Below are positions 1-7,383 of a stretch of 20,162 nt of DNA, piece by piece. Location: the NCBI GenBank assembly GCA_964459805.1, contig CAYWOD010000041.1, forward strand, positions 1-20,162, in the 5' to 3' direction. The DNA is from DAOVRL01 sp964459805 (GTDB lineage Bacteria; Planctomycetota; Phycisphaerae; Sedimentisphaerales; Anaerobacaceae). The notes beneath the pieces were generated by a model, which saw nothing but the letters and a program-made list of their open reading frames with translations, did no database searches and had not been told where the DNA came from. The translations under genes were made by a program, and so were the position numbers. Every line of letters begins with the position of its first letter. Within the stretch, counting starts at the first letter, position 1.

Positions 1-39
1 CAGGGAATACAAACTAAACCTAAATGAGGAGACCATATT

Positions 40-1101
40 ATGTCTACTCGACAAGGCAACGAACTTTCACGAAGGAGTTTTATTCGGAAGACTTCTCTGG
101 TGGCTGCCGGGACGGTAGCGGGGGTTTTGGCGGGCCAGGGGCCTGTGTTCGGCAGGAGCGGCCGCAGCGCCGCGAAAAAGACGCTGTGCTACAATCAGAA
201 TATGGAGTACCGTCGCTTAGGCAAGACGGGCCTTTGGATATCGGCGGTATGCCTTGGCGGGCACTGGAAGCGGATCAATGTGATGAATCAGGACTTCAAC
301 AAGAACCGCCACGATGTTGTCAGCCGGTGTATGGATGTCGGGATTAACTATATCGATGCGTGCTGCCGGAACGAGGTGGTTGCATACAGCAAGGCTCTGG
401 CCGGGCGCCGGGACAAGATGTTTATGGCGCTGTCATATTGCGGGCGTGAAGTCCGCAGCGAGAAGTACCGCACGGCCAAGAAGCTGATGGAGAGCTTCGA
501 CTCGCTGATGAAGGAATCGAAGCAGGAATATACGGATTTGTGGCGTATCACCTGCCATGAGCCGGGCGGTCGGCACTCGTTCAACACATCCTGCGAGATG
601 GTCGAGGCGCTGGAGAAGGCGCAGAAGCAGGGCAAGGCGCGGTTCATCGGGTTCTCGTCGCACGACCGGCGGTGGATCAAGTTTATGATGGAGTACTTCC
701 CTCAAGTCCAGGTTGTGCTGTTCCCTTATACCGCCAAGAGCAAGGCGATGCCGGAAGACAGCGTTTTTGATGCGCTCGAGAAATGTGACGTCGGCGCGTT
801 CGGCATCAAGCCATTTGCGAGCAATTCGCTGTTCAAAGGCAGCAGTGCGCCGGATGATCCCAACGCTAAGGAAGATGATGAGCGTGCGAGACTGGCGATT
901 CGCTACATCCTGTGCAACCCGCAGATAATACCGATTCCCGGACTTGTCAGCATTCACCAGGTCAATAACGTGGCGAAGGCCGTGAAAGAGCGTCGGGAGC
1001 TTGACGTGGCGGAGGCCGAAGAGCTTAAGAGATTGATGGACCAGACGTGGGCGAACCTGCCGGCGAACTACCAGTGGCTTAAGAACTGGGAATACGTGTA
1101 A
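40..1101 (+). CDS. Tat-exported aldo/keto reductase-like protein (degenerate active site)
   Basis: 353-residue protein of the aldo/keto reductase (AKR, TIM-barrel) superfamily, probably exported folded by the Tat system. The N-terminus carries a twin-arginine motif (SRRSFIRK, residues 10-17) followed by an Ala/Gly/Val-rich hydrophobic stretch (about 19-36). The AKR domain starts near residue 55 (MEYRRLGKTGLWISAVCLGG), with the usual GKTGLxxS entry, GINYID near 101-106 and GKARFIGFSSHD in the middle. The start is supported by GAGGAG at 26-31, eight bases ahead of ATG. Of the AKR catalytic tetrad, Asp106 and His173 can be aligned, but the Tyr position reads Asn111 and the Lys position reads Ser132 (KMFMALSYCG instead of the usual ATK). 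NADPH-dependent reduction is therefore doubtful; it may be non-catalytic or use different chemistry. It is followed 38 bases later by a tetraheme cytochrome gene and is likely cotranscribed. Family call secure, function not. Confidence 0.85.
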   Translation: MSTRQGNELSRRSFIRKTSLVAAGTVAGVLAGQGPVFGRSGRSAAKKTLCYNQNMEYRRLGKTGLWISAVCLGGHWKRINVMNQDFNKNRHDVVSRCMDVGINYIDACCRNEVVAYSKALAGRRDKMFMALSYCGREVRSEKYRTAKKLMESFDSLMKESKQEYTDLWRITCHEPGGRHSFNTSCEMVEALEKAQKQGKARFIGFSSHDRRWIKFMMEYFPQVQVVLFPYTAKSKAMPEDSVFDALEKCDVGAFGIKPFASNSLFKGSSAPDDPNAKEDDERARLAIRYILCNPQIIPIPGLVSIHQVNNVAKAVKERRELDVAEAEELKRLMDQTWANLPANYQWLKNWEYV

Positions 1102-1139
1102 AGAATGCTTGGGCCTGGGAGATTACTGCTCTGTCATAT

Positions 1140-1667
1140 ATGTGTGTGAGGTACGTAAAAATCTATTTGCTGATGTTTGTGGTTGCGGCAGTGGCTGTGG
1201 GTGTTGTGGCGTGCAGGCAGGGGGCTGAACACGAGGCTGATGAGGAACCTCTGTTGCTGCTCGAAGACGACGGTGATACAGAGAAGCTTGATGATCTGGA
1301 CGGGCCCGTGGCTGATAACAGCCGGTGTCACGTGTGCCACATAAACTACGCCGACGAGGCGCTCGCTTTGGTGCACGCGCGGGCCAATGTCAGTTGCGAG
1401 CGGTGCCACGGCGCGTCGGATGCACACTGCTCCGATGAAGATAACATCACGCCGCCTGATATTATGTATCCGACGGCGGAGATAAACCCTTCCTGCAAAG
1501 GCTGCCATCCTGATGGAAAGCTCGGTGGAGGAAAGAAGTACTGCACCGAGTGCCACGGAGAGCACCGTTTGAAACATCGAACGCGGAGGTGGGACAAGGA
1601 AACAGGGGTGCTGATCGAGGACGACAAGGTACGCATGTTGACCGACGAGATGCCGGACGAGCAGTAG
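1140..1667 (+). CDS. small tetraheme c-type cytochrome, probable lipoprotein
   Basis: 175-residue protein with a hydrophobic N-terminus (residues 7-24) ending in VVAC, a plausible lipobox with Cys25 as the lipidated residue, then an acidic Asp/Glu-rich linker (28-60). Four CxxCH heme c attachment motifs follow: CHVCH (64-68), CERCH (87-91), CKGCH (120-124) and CTECH (136-140). Other histidines (80, 97, 143, 147) could serve as distal heme ligands. It should be a membrane-anchored periplasmic electron-transfer protein; the partner is unknown. The start is uncertain: the ATG at 1140 has no convincing ribosome-binding site, and a second ATG lies at residue 12. The latter would leave a very short signal, so the upstream one is preferred. 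It probably shares a transcript with the Tat-exported AKR-like gene just upstream. The C-terminus is charged and lacks further motifs. Confidence 0.85.
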   Translation: MCVRYVKIYLLMFVVAAVAVGVVACRQGAEHEADEEPLLLLEDDGDTEKLDDLDGPVADNSRCHVCHINYADEALALVHARANVSCERCHGASDAHCSDEDNITPPDIMYPTAEINPSCKGCHPDGKLGGGKKYCTECHGEHRLKHRTRRWDKETGVLIEDDKVRMLTDEMPDEQ

Positions 1668-1699
1668 TAGTCTGTCAAGTGTGGTTTTGTGGGTGAAAA

Positions 1700-1718
1700 C
1701 CTGCGGTAAAACCGCAGG
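1700..1718. terminator. perfect 8-bp hairpin in convergent spacer, possible terminator
   Basis: CCTGCGGT (1700-1707), AAA loop, ACCGCAGG (1711-1718) form a perfect stem between the convergent cytochrome and plsY genes. Read on the minus strand the stem is followed by TTTTC, a weak U-run, so it could end plsY transcription about 150 bases after its stop. On the plus strand no U-run follows. It could equally be a dispersed palindromic repeat. Confidence 0.45.
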
Positions 1719-1749
1719 CTAAATAGTTCCTGTTGCGGAAACAGCATTT

Positions 1750-1777
1750 GTCATTCCTGCGAAAGCAGGAATCCAGG
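1750..1777 (+). repeat. dispersed palindromic repeat, family A (intergenic copy)
   Basis: The copy contains ATTCCTGC (1753-1760), a GAAA tetraloop and GCAGGAAT (1765-1772), a perfect 8-bp hairpin. About 21 of 26 bases match a second copy inside lpxK (9470-9496, opposite orientation). The sequence belongs to the very common bacterial repeat whose translation gives IPAFAGMT-like peptides. Here it lies in a non-coding spacer. Confidence 0.7.
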
Positions 1778-1788
1778 TTTTTCGGTAT

Positions 1789-1813
1789 GGCCCCCAGGGG
1801 GCCTCGCAATGAC
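1789..1813. repeat. palindrome plus partial family-B repeat
   Basis: GGCCCCC (1789-1795), A, GGGGGCC (1797-1803) is a 7-bp palindrome with a one-base centre. The following CCTCGCAATGAC (1802-1813) is the end of the family-B repeat seen more fully at 4972-4997 and 10316-10341. With the neighbouring family-A copy it makes a composite repeat cluster between two convergent genes. No gene is supported in 1668-1870. Confidence 0.5.
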
Positions 1814-1870
1814 ACACATCGATCAGTGTGCGAGAGAGTACGAGGGACCGTACGGGCGCGGAGGCGGATT

Positions 1871-2551
1871 TCAGTTTTTCTTCGTCCCATCTTGTCGGAT
1901 TTTGCTTTCTGTTCCCGCGATGAGCCTCTTTATATTCTGCCGGTGTCGGACTGTGACCATCAGAGGTATTGCCGCGGCCACGGCGAGCAGGGGCCAAAGT
2001 CGGGCAAAATGCCAGTTTGCGGTTAGGGCTATCGCCAAGGTCAGCGCAATGGGAAAAGCGAGCGAAGCGACAATGGAGGCCAGGGAGACGTAGCGCCATA
2101 CCAAAACAAGGACGATCCATATTGCGATTGCGAACGAGGCGCAAATAGTGTAGTAGGGCCATACACCTAGCGCTACGCCGAAACTGGTTGCGACTCCTTT
2201 GCCGCCTTTGAATCTTATGTACAGCGGAAAGATGTGGCCGGCGACGGCGGCGCAGCCGACGACGAGCCAAAGGCAGAGTACGATAATCCTTTCGGTGTGG
2301 GATTGCGTGGACAGGGGCGTGGCAAGAAACATGGCCGCGAATGTCGGGACAAAGCCTTTGAGCACATCGAGCCCGAAGCAGATATAAGCCCACTTTCTGC
2401 CCAGGGCGCGCGAGACGTTGGTTGCCCCGATGTTGCCTGAGCCGATTGAGCGCAAATCCTTTCCGTGTGCTCTGGCGATGAGCAGTCCGAAAGGTATCGA
2501 ACCAAGCAAATACGCCGCTATGATAGCGAGTGCGAAAGTCGTGTACGTCAT
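1871..2551 (-). CDS. plsY: glycerol-3-phosphate acyltransferase PlsY
   Basis: 226-residue integral membrane acyltransferase that transfers the acyl group from acyl-phosphate to glycerol-3-phosphate, making lysophosphatidic acid for membrane phospholipid synthesis. The family motifs are intact: GSGNIGATN at 37-45, GHIFPLYIRFKGGKGVAT at 105-122 (the Gly/Lys-rich substrate loop) and NIKRLIAGTE at 206-215. Five or more hydrophobic spans are visible, as expected. Length is normal to slightly long (usual about 190-220); the last 15 residues are hydrophilic. Its ATG overlaps the stop of the upstream GT4 gene in an ATGA (2548-2551), which indicates translational coupling and makes it the last gene of the LPS-core operon. 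Placing a phospholipid gene at the end of an LPS operon suggests coordinated envelope supply, which is inference. Confidence 0.95.
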   Translation of the reverse strand: MTYTTFALAIIAAYLLGSIPFGLLIARAHGKDLRSIGSGNIGATNVSRALGRKWAYICFGLDVLKGFVPTFAAMFLATPLSTQSHTERIIVLCLWLVVGCAAVAGHIFPLYIRFKGGKGVATSFGVALGVWPYYTICASFAIAIWIVLVLVWRYVSLASIVASLAFPIALTLAIALTANWHFARLWPLLAVAAAIPLMVTVRHRQNIKRLIAGTESKIRQDGTKKN

Positions 2552-3735
2552 TTCCGGGATTTCCTTTGCAAGATGGAATCATAGAGAGCGATTAGCTGGT
2601 CGGCGACTCTGTTGATGGAGATTTCTTTTTTGAGATTATCTTCGGCTATGGCCCGCGACGCCTCTTTAATGTTGTTTGTATCAGTAAAATCGAGTATGGC
2701 TTGTGTTAGGGCCGGGATGTCTTCGGGCGTATCGATTACTCTGCCGTGACGATAGTCGTCGAACAGATCAACGGCGCCGTTGAATCTTGTGGTTATGACC
2801 GGCTTGCCGGCGGCGAGCGCCTCGAGTATGTACCTGCTGGATGGGTCGTAGAAGGTGGGCAGGACGGCGACGTCGATTACCGACAGGGCGTTCTGAACGT
2901 GCCTTAGCGGACCTAAGAAAACGGTTCTGTCGAGGCAATTGAGCTTTTTTGCGAGCCGGCGGTATCTGTGTGGTTTGTCGTGTCCTGCCACTATGAGACA
3001 GGCTTTGGGCTCGCCCGGCCGGCGTGCTGCATTGCTCATCGCCTTGATCAGGGGGGCCAATCCCTTTAATCTGAAATTATTTGCAACGAACAGGAACAAG
3101 ACGGGGTTGTCGGCTTCCTTGAGGTGCAATTGAGTGAGTATCCGGGTGCGGAGCTGGTCGGCTTCTTGTGAGCTGATTCGCCCATCGGTTTTCACGCCGT
3201 TGGGGATGACTACAATTTGTTGTGAGGCCGTGCCGTAGTGGCGCCTTAATTGCTCGAGGACGTACCGTGAAAGTGCTGCGATGACCGGGCCGTCCGGGTA
3301 TTGGCAGAGCCTGCGCTCGGCCCGCAGAAGTGTGTTTCGTCGGAGGTTGCCGAAAGTCGTGAGCATCTTATAGCGTTCGATGAGTATGTTTTGATAACTG
3401 GCAGCGTTGCGCAAGATGGACTCGGCGTATGTTCCCCCGCGTGGCTGATAGACGTCGGCAAAGTCGAAGGGCCAGACGCTGTGGATTATGTCGTAGTGAT
3501 TTTCTGATAAGTGCTTTCTCAGCGCTCTTTCAAAGGCAGAGTAGGATGCCCGCTTGCCGGGGCCGTCGCCGCAGAGGATGTGAACGTTTTTGGTGTTGGC
3601 TTGACCTTTTGCGGCAAGTATGTCAGCGCAGAGTCCGCGTGCGGTTAATGCGGCTGCCAGCTCGAAGACCGAGCGTTCCGCTCCGCCGAGGTTGGTGTCC
3701 GCACGTTCTATTACGATAGCGACTTTTAGGCTCAT
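2548..3735 (-). CDS. GT4-family glycosyltransferase, WaaG-like (LPS core)
   Basis: 395-residue GT-B fold glycosyltransferase. The N-terminal half begins MSLKVAIVIERADTNLGGAE with the Gly-rich acceptor loop. The C-terminal half carries VVIPNGV (175-181), LFVANNFRLKGLAPLI (215-230), typical of the WaaG/RfaG branch, and YDPSSRYILEALAAGKPVIT (296-315), the family-4 donor-binding region with Glu305. It likely adds a hexose to the heptose inner core using a nucleotide sugar at the cytoplasmic face; the exact sugar cannot be read. A longer in-frame opening (to 3888) exists, but it would overlap the preceding gene deeply, and homology starts only at MSLKV, so the ATG at 3735 is chosen, 16 bases after the preceding stop. 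No strong ribosome-binding site is seen. It overlaps plsY by four bases. WaaG-like is the best call; another core GT4 is possible. Confidence 0.88.
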   Translation of the reverse strand: MSLKVAIVIERADTNLGGAERSVFELAAALTARGLCADILAAKGQANTKNVHILCGDGPGKRASYSAFERALRKHLSENHYDIIHSVWPFDFADVYQPRGGTYAESILRNAASYQNILIERYKMLTTFGNLRRNTLLRAERRLCQYPDGPVIAALSRYVLEQLRRHYGTASQQIVVIPNGVKTDGRISSQEADQLRTRILTQLHLKEADNPVLFLFVANNFRLKGLAPLIKAMSNAARRPGEPKACLIVAGHDKPHRYRRLAKKLNCLDRTVFLGPLRHVQNALSVIDVAVLPTFYDPSSRYILEALAAGKPVITTRFNGAVDLFDDYRHGRVIDTPEDIPALTQAILDFTDTNNIKEASRAIAEDNLKKEISINRVADQLIALYDSILQRKSRK

Positions 3736-3751
3736 CGTGAGGATTATAACT

Positions 3752-5710
3752 TTAATTTGGTCGGCGTGCAAATGGGACGGTCCTGCCGTGTTTTCTATCG
3801 TGGCTTGCCATCCGTTTTGCTTTGGTGATGACTTTTCGAATGAAGGCTTTGTCTTGGCTTCTGAGCTTGCTTTGTGCCGTGTAGGCAAAGTAGAAGCGAA
3901 GGCGGTCCGTATTTGAGAAGTACGCGGCGGGAGCTGAATAGTAAGCTTGCGCGATATCTTTTATGAGGAATCGCGTTTGTAGGATGCGGGGCTTGAAGGC
4001 CCGTGCGAGGTCTATGAGATAGAAATCGCCGCTGTTGCTATGGAATATGTGCGAGAAGTAAAGGTCTCGATGGCGATAATTCGTGTCGTGGAATTTTTTT
4101 ATAAATTTCGCCAATTGCACGATGAAATTCCTTTGCAGCTTCAGGTTTTCCGGTGTCGGCGGGGCACCGAAGCAGCGGGGGAGTTTTCTCTCCAGGGCCT
4201 CGGCGTCGGGTATTTTTTCGGTGATTATAAAGCTTTTCTTCTCGAAGAAGGTGCCCCATTGCTCGCCGTAAGAAACAACTTTTGCAGTATTTACGCCCGC
4301 TGCGGGCAGCTCGTTTGTCGGTTCGAATTCGCAGGAGGCGCAACTTCTTCTGCTGTGATGGGCAAGCCAGTTCTTGAGCTGGACCAAGATCGGCGGGGAG
4401 TCGTAGCGTTTTAGAAAGACTGTGGTTGGTGCTGAGGATTGGAGCAAGTCTATTTCAAATTGCAGGCGGGTGCGGAAGGGGGCAAGATTGCTTTTGGACA
4501 GACTCTCAGCATCGTTGAAAGAAAAGACGGCATCGAGGGAAGTTAAGCCCAGCTTGGCAAGTGCGGTTTTGTAATCCGCATTGACGAAAAACGATTCTGA
4601 AGTTTCTTCAAATTCCGGGTGAGCAAAGACTTTTGCCTTTGTTCGCTGGCCGTCCAGCAGCTCTTTGGCGACATCACAAACCATCTCAACCGTGATTGAT
4701 TGCATACATAAGTGTTGGGGCTTTGTGCACTTTGGCTTGGTACAGGGTGCGCAGGGGACGTTACCGACTATTTGAATTTCATTTTCGTAATCGGTATTCG
4801 TCCAGGCCGGGTCGTTCGGCCCGAACAGAGTGACGACCTTGCCTCCAAGGGCGGTGGCTATGTGTCGCGGGCCTGTGTCGTTGGTGACGACCAGATCGGC
4901 GATGGAAAAGAGGGCTTTCAATTCGCCGAGATTTACGGGGTTTTCAGCCAGGTTGACAAGTTTATCGTCGAGATTGCTTCGCTGCGCTCGCAATGACAAC
5001 CTGGTTGAAGCGCATATCTCGGCGGCGATTTGTTTTTCGGCGGCGTTGGGGGCCGCGGATATGACAACTGTTGCATCGTGGCTGGTGATGAGCCAATCGG
5101 CGGTTTTTGCAAAGTTCTCAGTGGGCCAGCATTTGCTTGGGCCAAATGCTCCACCCGGGACTAAGATCACAACCGGATTCTCACTGCCGGCAACTTTGGG
5201 CAGTTTGATCCGGAGCTGCTGACTGTCCTTTTGGTCGAATTGTAGCTCAAGGCTTCTGTCGGCTGTGTCTGCACCGAGATAGGAGGCGATTGCGAGGTAG
5301 TAGTCGAGCATTGAGAGGGGCCTGAATTTGCCGTTCGGCAGTTTTGGGGGATGAAGCTTGTCGGTAAGCAGCAGGCCGCGTCTCTCCCGGACATAGCCGA
5401 TGCGACAGGGGATTCTTGCCAGAAAGACGGCAAGTGCAGAAGCAAAGGAGTTCTTCAAGAGGATCGCGTGGGTGAATTTATAGGCTTTGAGTTTTGCGGC
5501 AACTGCGAGGGGGTTGTTGCCTTGCGGCTGGATCCAGGTGTTGTTAAAGCTGCAAGGGGACAGGACCTGACGGACTACCGGATTAGCGAGAAATGTGATT
5601 TGAGACGAGCTGAAGCGCTTGCGAATTGCCCGCAAGGCCGGCGTACAAAGAATGGCATCGCCCATAGGCGAGGGCAGCCAGACCAAAATCTTGTGTGTCG
5701 TATCTCGCAT
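3752..5710 (-). CDS. heptosyltransferase (GT9) fused to Kdo/WaaP-type LPS kinase
   Basis: 652-residue two-domain protein. Residues 7-350 are a GT9 ADP-heptose:LPS heptosyltransferase: VWLPSPMGDAILCTPALRAI (10-29), PGGAFGPSKCWP (185-196), NDTGPRHIATALGG (277-290) and the C-terminal Cys cluster CAPCTKPKC...HLC (320-335) are all WaaF/RfaF-like. Residues about 355-640 resemble the Kdo/WaaP (PF06293-type) LPS kinase family: VFLKRY with candidate ATP lysine Lys434, HRDLY (547-551) with catalytic Asp549, and DLARA (567-571) in the metal-binding DFG position. The protein would transfer heptose to Kdo-lipid A and phosphorylate it, at the inner membrane. These are normally separate proteins. There is no stop or frameshift between the domains in the sequence given. 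Residues 238-246 are encoded by a dispersed palindromic repeat. It starts 30 bases after gmhB; the ATG has a weak GAGAT ahead. Confidence 0.88.
   Translation of the reverse strand: MRDTTHKILVWLPSPMGDAILCTPALRAIRKRFSSSQITFLANPVVRQVLSPCSFNNTWIQPQGNNPLAVAAKLKAYKFTHAILLKNSFASALAVFLARIPCRIGYVRERRGLLLTDKLHPPKLPNGKFRPLSMLDYYLAIASYLGADTADRSLELQFDQKDSQQLRIKLPKVAGSENPVVILVPGGAFGPSKCWPTENFAKTADWLITSHDATVVISAAPNAAEKQIAAEICASTRLSLRAQRSNLDDKLVNLAENPVNLGELKALFSIADLVVTNDTGPRHIATALGGKVVTLFGPNDPAWTNTDYENEIQIVGNVPCAPCTKPKCTKPQHLCMQSITVEMVCDVAKELLDGQRTKAKVFAHPEFEETSESFFVNADYKTALAKLGLTSLDAVFSFNDAESLSKSNLAPFRTRLQFEIDLLQSSAPTTVFLKRYDSPPILVQLKNWLAHHSRRSCASCEFEPTNELPAAGVNTAKVVSYGEQWGTFFEKKSFIITEKIPDAEALERKLPRCFGAPPTPENLKLQRNFIVQLAKFIKKFHDTNYRHRDLYFSHIFHSNSGDFYLIDLARAFKPRILQTRFLIKDIAQAYYSAPAAYFSNTDRLRFYFAYTAQSKLRSQDKAFIRKVITKAKRMASHDRKHGRTVPFARRPN
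4972..4997 (-). repeat. dispersed palindromic repeat, family B, in-frame inside the GT9 domain
   Basis: This 26-base element matches 21 of 26 bases of the intergenic element at 10316-10341 and shares its end with 1802-1813. Read on the minus strand in the gene frame it encodes LSLRAQRSN (residues 238-246 of the heptosyltransferase), the classic translation of this repeat type. It sits in a variable segment between two GT9 motifs, so the fold should tolerate it. Confidence 0.7.
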
Positions 5711-5740
5711 CCGAAATCTCGTTTGAGGAGACAGGCGATA

Positions 5741-6775
5741 CTATTTTCGCTCCTGCATTGTGTAGAAGGTCAGTGACATAATCTGAAGGAGCACGGCAAA
5801 ACCGAGGGCAATCAAGACCGAAGTATCCTGTCTGTTCGGACTCATCAGAAGCCATATAGTAATCAGCAGGCAGAGCAGCACAAGCATTTGTACTATCCCG
5901 GCGATGAACCTCATTATGGAGAACTCGTCGAACATATCACTTCGCTGCATAGACTTTAGCTGGTCGAGTATCCTGCTGAGCAACTGTTCGGTTGACTCGG
6001 TGTGGTTTTTTTGCTCCGGGGCGTCGGTTTGGAGGTCGTCCTGCTGCGACTGAGGCTGCTGAGTTTGGGCAAGCGGCTTAGCGTTTTGCGAGACCGGTTC
6101 GGGTTCTTGAGGAACGGGCTGCGTGTCTTCGGGGGCGGGTTCGGGAGGTTCTGAAGCCGGCTCGGTTTGGTCGGTGGGGGGCGGCTCGGCTGCGGATTGT
6201 GAGTCATCGGGCCGGCGGTGATATTTCTTTATGATGTTTGCCGCTTCGGTAATATTCACGGCCTTATAGTTCGGAGTCGGGTCGCCGGGTTCGGATTCTT
6301 TTTGACGGGAGGGTGAATCAATCAATATGGTCTTGCACCCGGCGCGTAGGCCCGCTTCTATGTCGCGGCTGCTGTTTCCGATCATCCAGGATTGCCCAAG
6401 GTCGATATCCATCTCATCGGCGGCGGCCTGGAGCATCCCGGGGTTTGGCTTTGCCCAGTCGCTTTCTTTGCGGTATTTTGCAATGACTCCGTCCGAATGG
6501 TAAGGGCAGTAGTAGATTCCGTCCAGGGACGCATCCTTTTGGGCGAGCAGTTGTTCCATGCGGTTATGGATTTCGCGGAGGACCTTCTCGGTGACAATTC
6601 CACGTGCAACGGCCGATTGATTCGTGACGACGACAAGCTTATATCCCATAGCCTTAAACTTGATAAGCGCCCCGGCGGTGCCGCTGAGCAGCTTCACCTG
6701 GTCGGGACTGCTGATATAGCCCGGGTCTTCGATCAGGGTGTCGTCACGATCTAAAAATATGGCTTTGTTGGACAT
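5741..6775 (-). CDS. gmhB: GmhB-like heptose-bisphosphate phosphatase with membrane-anchored C-terminal extension
   Basis: 344 residues; the family is usually about 180-190. Residues 1-155 are a HAD-IIIA phosphatase: FLDRDDT (7-13, nucleophile Asp9 and acid Asp11), VVVTNQS (48-54), GIYYCPYH (86-93), AKPNPGM (108-114) and MIGNSSRDIEAG (131-142). The expected role is removing the 7-phosphate of heptose-1,7-bisphosphate, the step between the two HldE activities. Oddities: the zinc pair CxC is replaced by Ser105 and Trp107, the CxH by C90-P-Y-H93, and the first motif IV Asp by Asn134, though Asp138 remains. Residues 187-262 are a Pro/Glu/Gln-rich linker, 263-280 look helical, and two membrane spans follow (about 289-311 and 319-338). 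The enzyme is thus probably tethered to the inner membrane with its catalytic domain in the cytoplasm. It lies 23 bases after gmhA. Substrate is inferred from context. Confidence 0.85.
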   Translation of the reverse strand: MSNKAIFLDRDDTLIEDPGYISSPDQVKLLSGTAGALIKFKAMGYKLVVVTNQSAVARGIVTEKVLREIHNRMEQLLAQKDASLDGIYYCPYHSDGVIAKYRKESDWAKPNPGMLQAAADEMDIDLGQSWMIGNSSRDIEAGLRAGCKTILIDSPSRQKESEPGDPTPNYKAVNITEAANIIKKYHRRPDDSQSAAEPPPTDQTEPASEPPEPAPEDTQPVPQEPEPVSQNAKPLAQTQQPQSQQDDLQTDAPEQKNHTESTEQLLSRILDQLKSMQRSDMFDEFSIMRFIAGIVQMLVLLCLLITIWLLMSPNRQDTSVLIALGFAVLLQIMSLTFYTMQERK

Positions 6776-6798
6776 AGTTGCTCAAATCCGCCCGGTGC

Positions 6799-7383
6799 TC
6801 AACTGTCTGCAAAGCTTTGTTCCACGAGGTCACAGATTATATGGTAGGCAAGCTGGTGCATCTCCTGGCTGCGTGCCGTCGATTCGCTATCCGCACAGAG
6901 GCAAATATCGGCGAGCTGCTCGAGAGGGCTGTTGGCTCTGCCGGTAAAGGCCAGTACGGTAGCGCCTTTTTGCTTAGCTAATTTTGCGGCGGCGATGACG
7001 TTGGCCGAGGCGCCGCTGGTCGAGAAGGCCCAGAGGACATCACCTTGTTTGACGAGTGCCTCTACCTGGCGGGCAAAGACGTTTTCATAAGCATAATCGT
7101 TGGCAATGGAAGTCAGTATCGAGGTGTCGGTTGAAAGCGCCACCGCGGCCAGGGCCTTTCGCTCCCGCCTGAATCTGCCGATGAACTCGGCGGCTATGTG
7201 CTGGGCGTCCGCTGCCGAGCCTCCGTTGCCGCAGAGATAAACCGTGCCGTTGTTCTTTAGTGTCTCTGTAATCATCCGGGCGGCGGCGGCGATTGTCTCG
7301 ATGTTGCTTTGGCGGAATTGGGCCAGCATCTGTCCGTGAGTATCAATCGTCTCTGCGATGATTTGTTGTGTCGTATCGTCCAT
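6799..7383 (-). CDS. gmhA: sedoheptulose-7-phosphate isomerase GmhA
   Basis: 194-residue SIS-domain isomerase converting sedoheptulose-7-phosphate to D-glycero-D-manno-heptose-7-phosphate, the first step of ADP-heptose synthesis in the cytoplasm. The phosphate-binding loop CGNGGSAADAQHIAAEF (51-67) is intact, as is the second serine loop FSTSGASANV (120-129). The metal/catalytic residues His62, Glu66, Gln173 and His181 each align one position after the E. coli set (His61, Glu65, Gln172, His180). Length equals the family norm. The ATG (7383-7381) overlaps the hldE TGA by one base (TGATG), so translation is probably coupled. Function is well supported both by sequence and by its place between hldE and gmhB. 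Confidence 0.96.
   Translation of the reverse strand: MDDTTQQIIAETIDTHGQMLAQFRQSNIETIAAAARMITETLKNNGTVYLCGNGGSAADAQHIAAEFIGRFRRERKALAAVALSTDTSILTSIANDYAYENVFARQVEALVKQGDVLWAFSTSGASANVIAAAKLAKQKGATVLAFTGRANSPLEQLADICLCADSESTARSQEMHQLAYHIICDLVEQSFADS

Noticed and set aside
433..957. Minus-strand 174-codon frame inside the AKR-like gene
   Set aside because: Shadow of the AKR-like frame; no independent start signal or motif.
2548..3888. Extended N-terminus for the GT4 glycosyltransferase
   Set aside because: The extra 51 residues overlap the end of the GT9-kinase gene and have no family match; the family start is MSLKVAIV at 3735.
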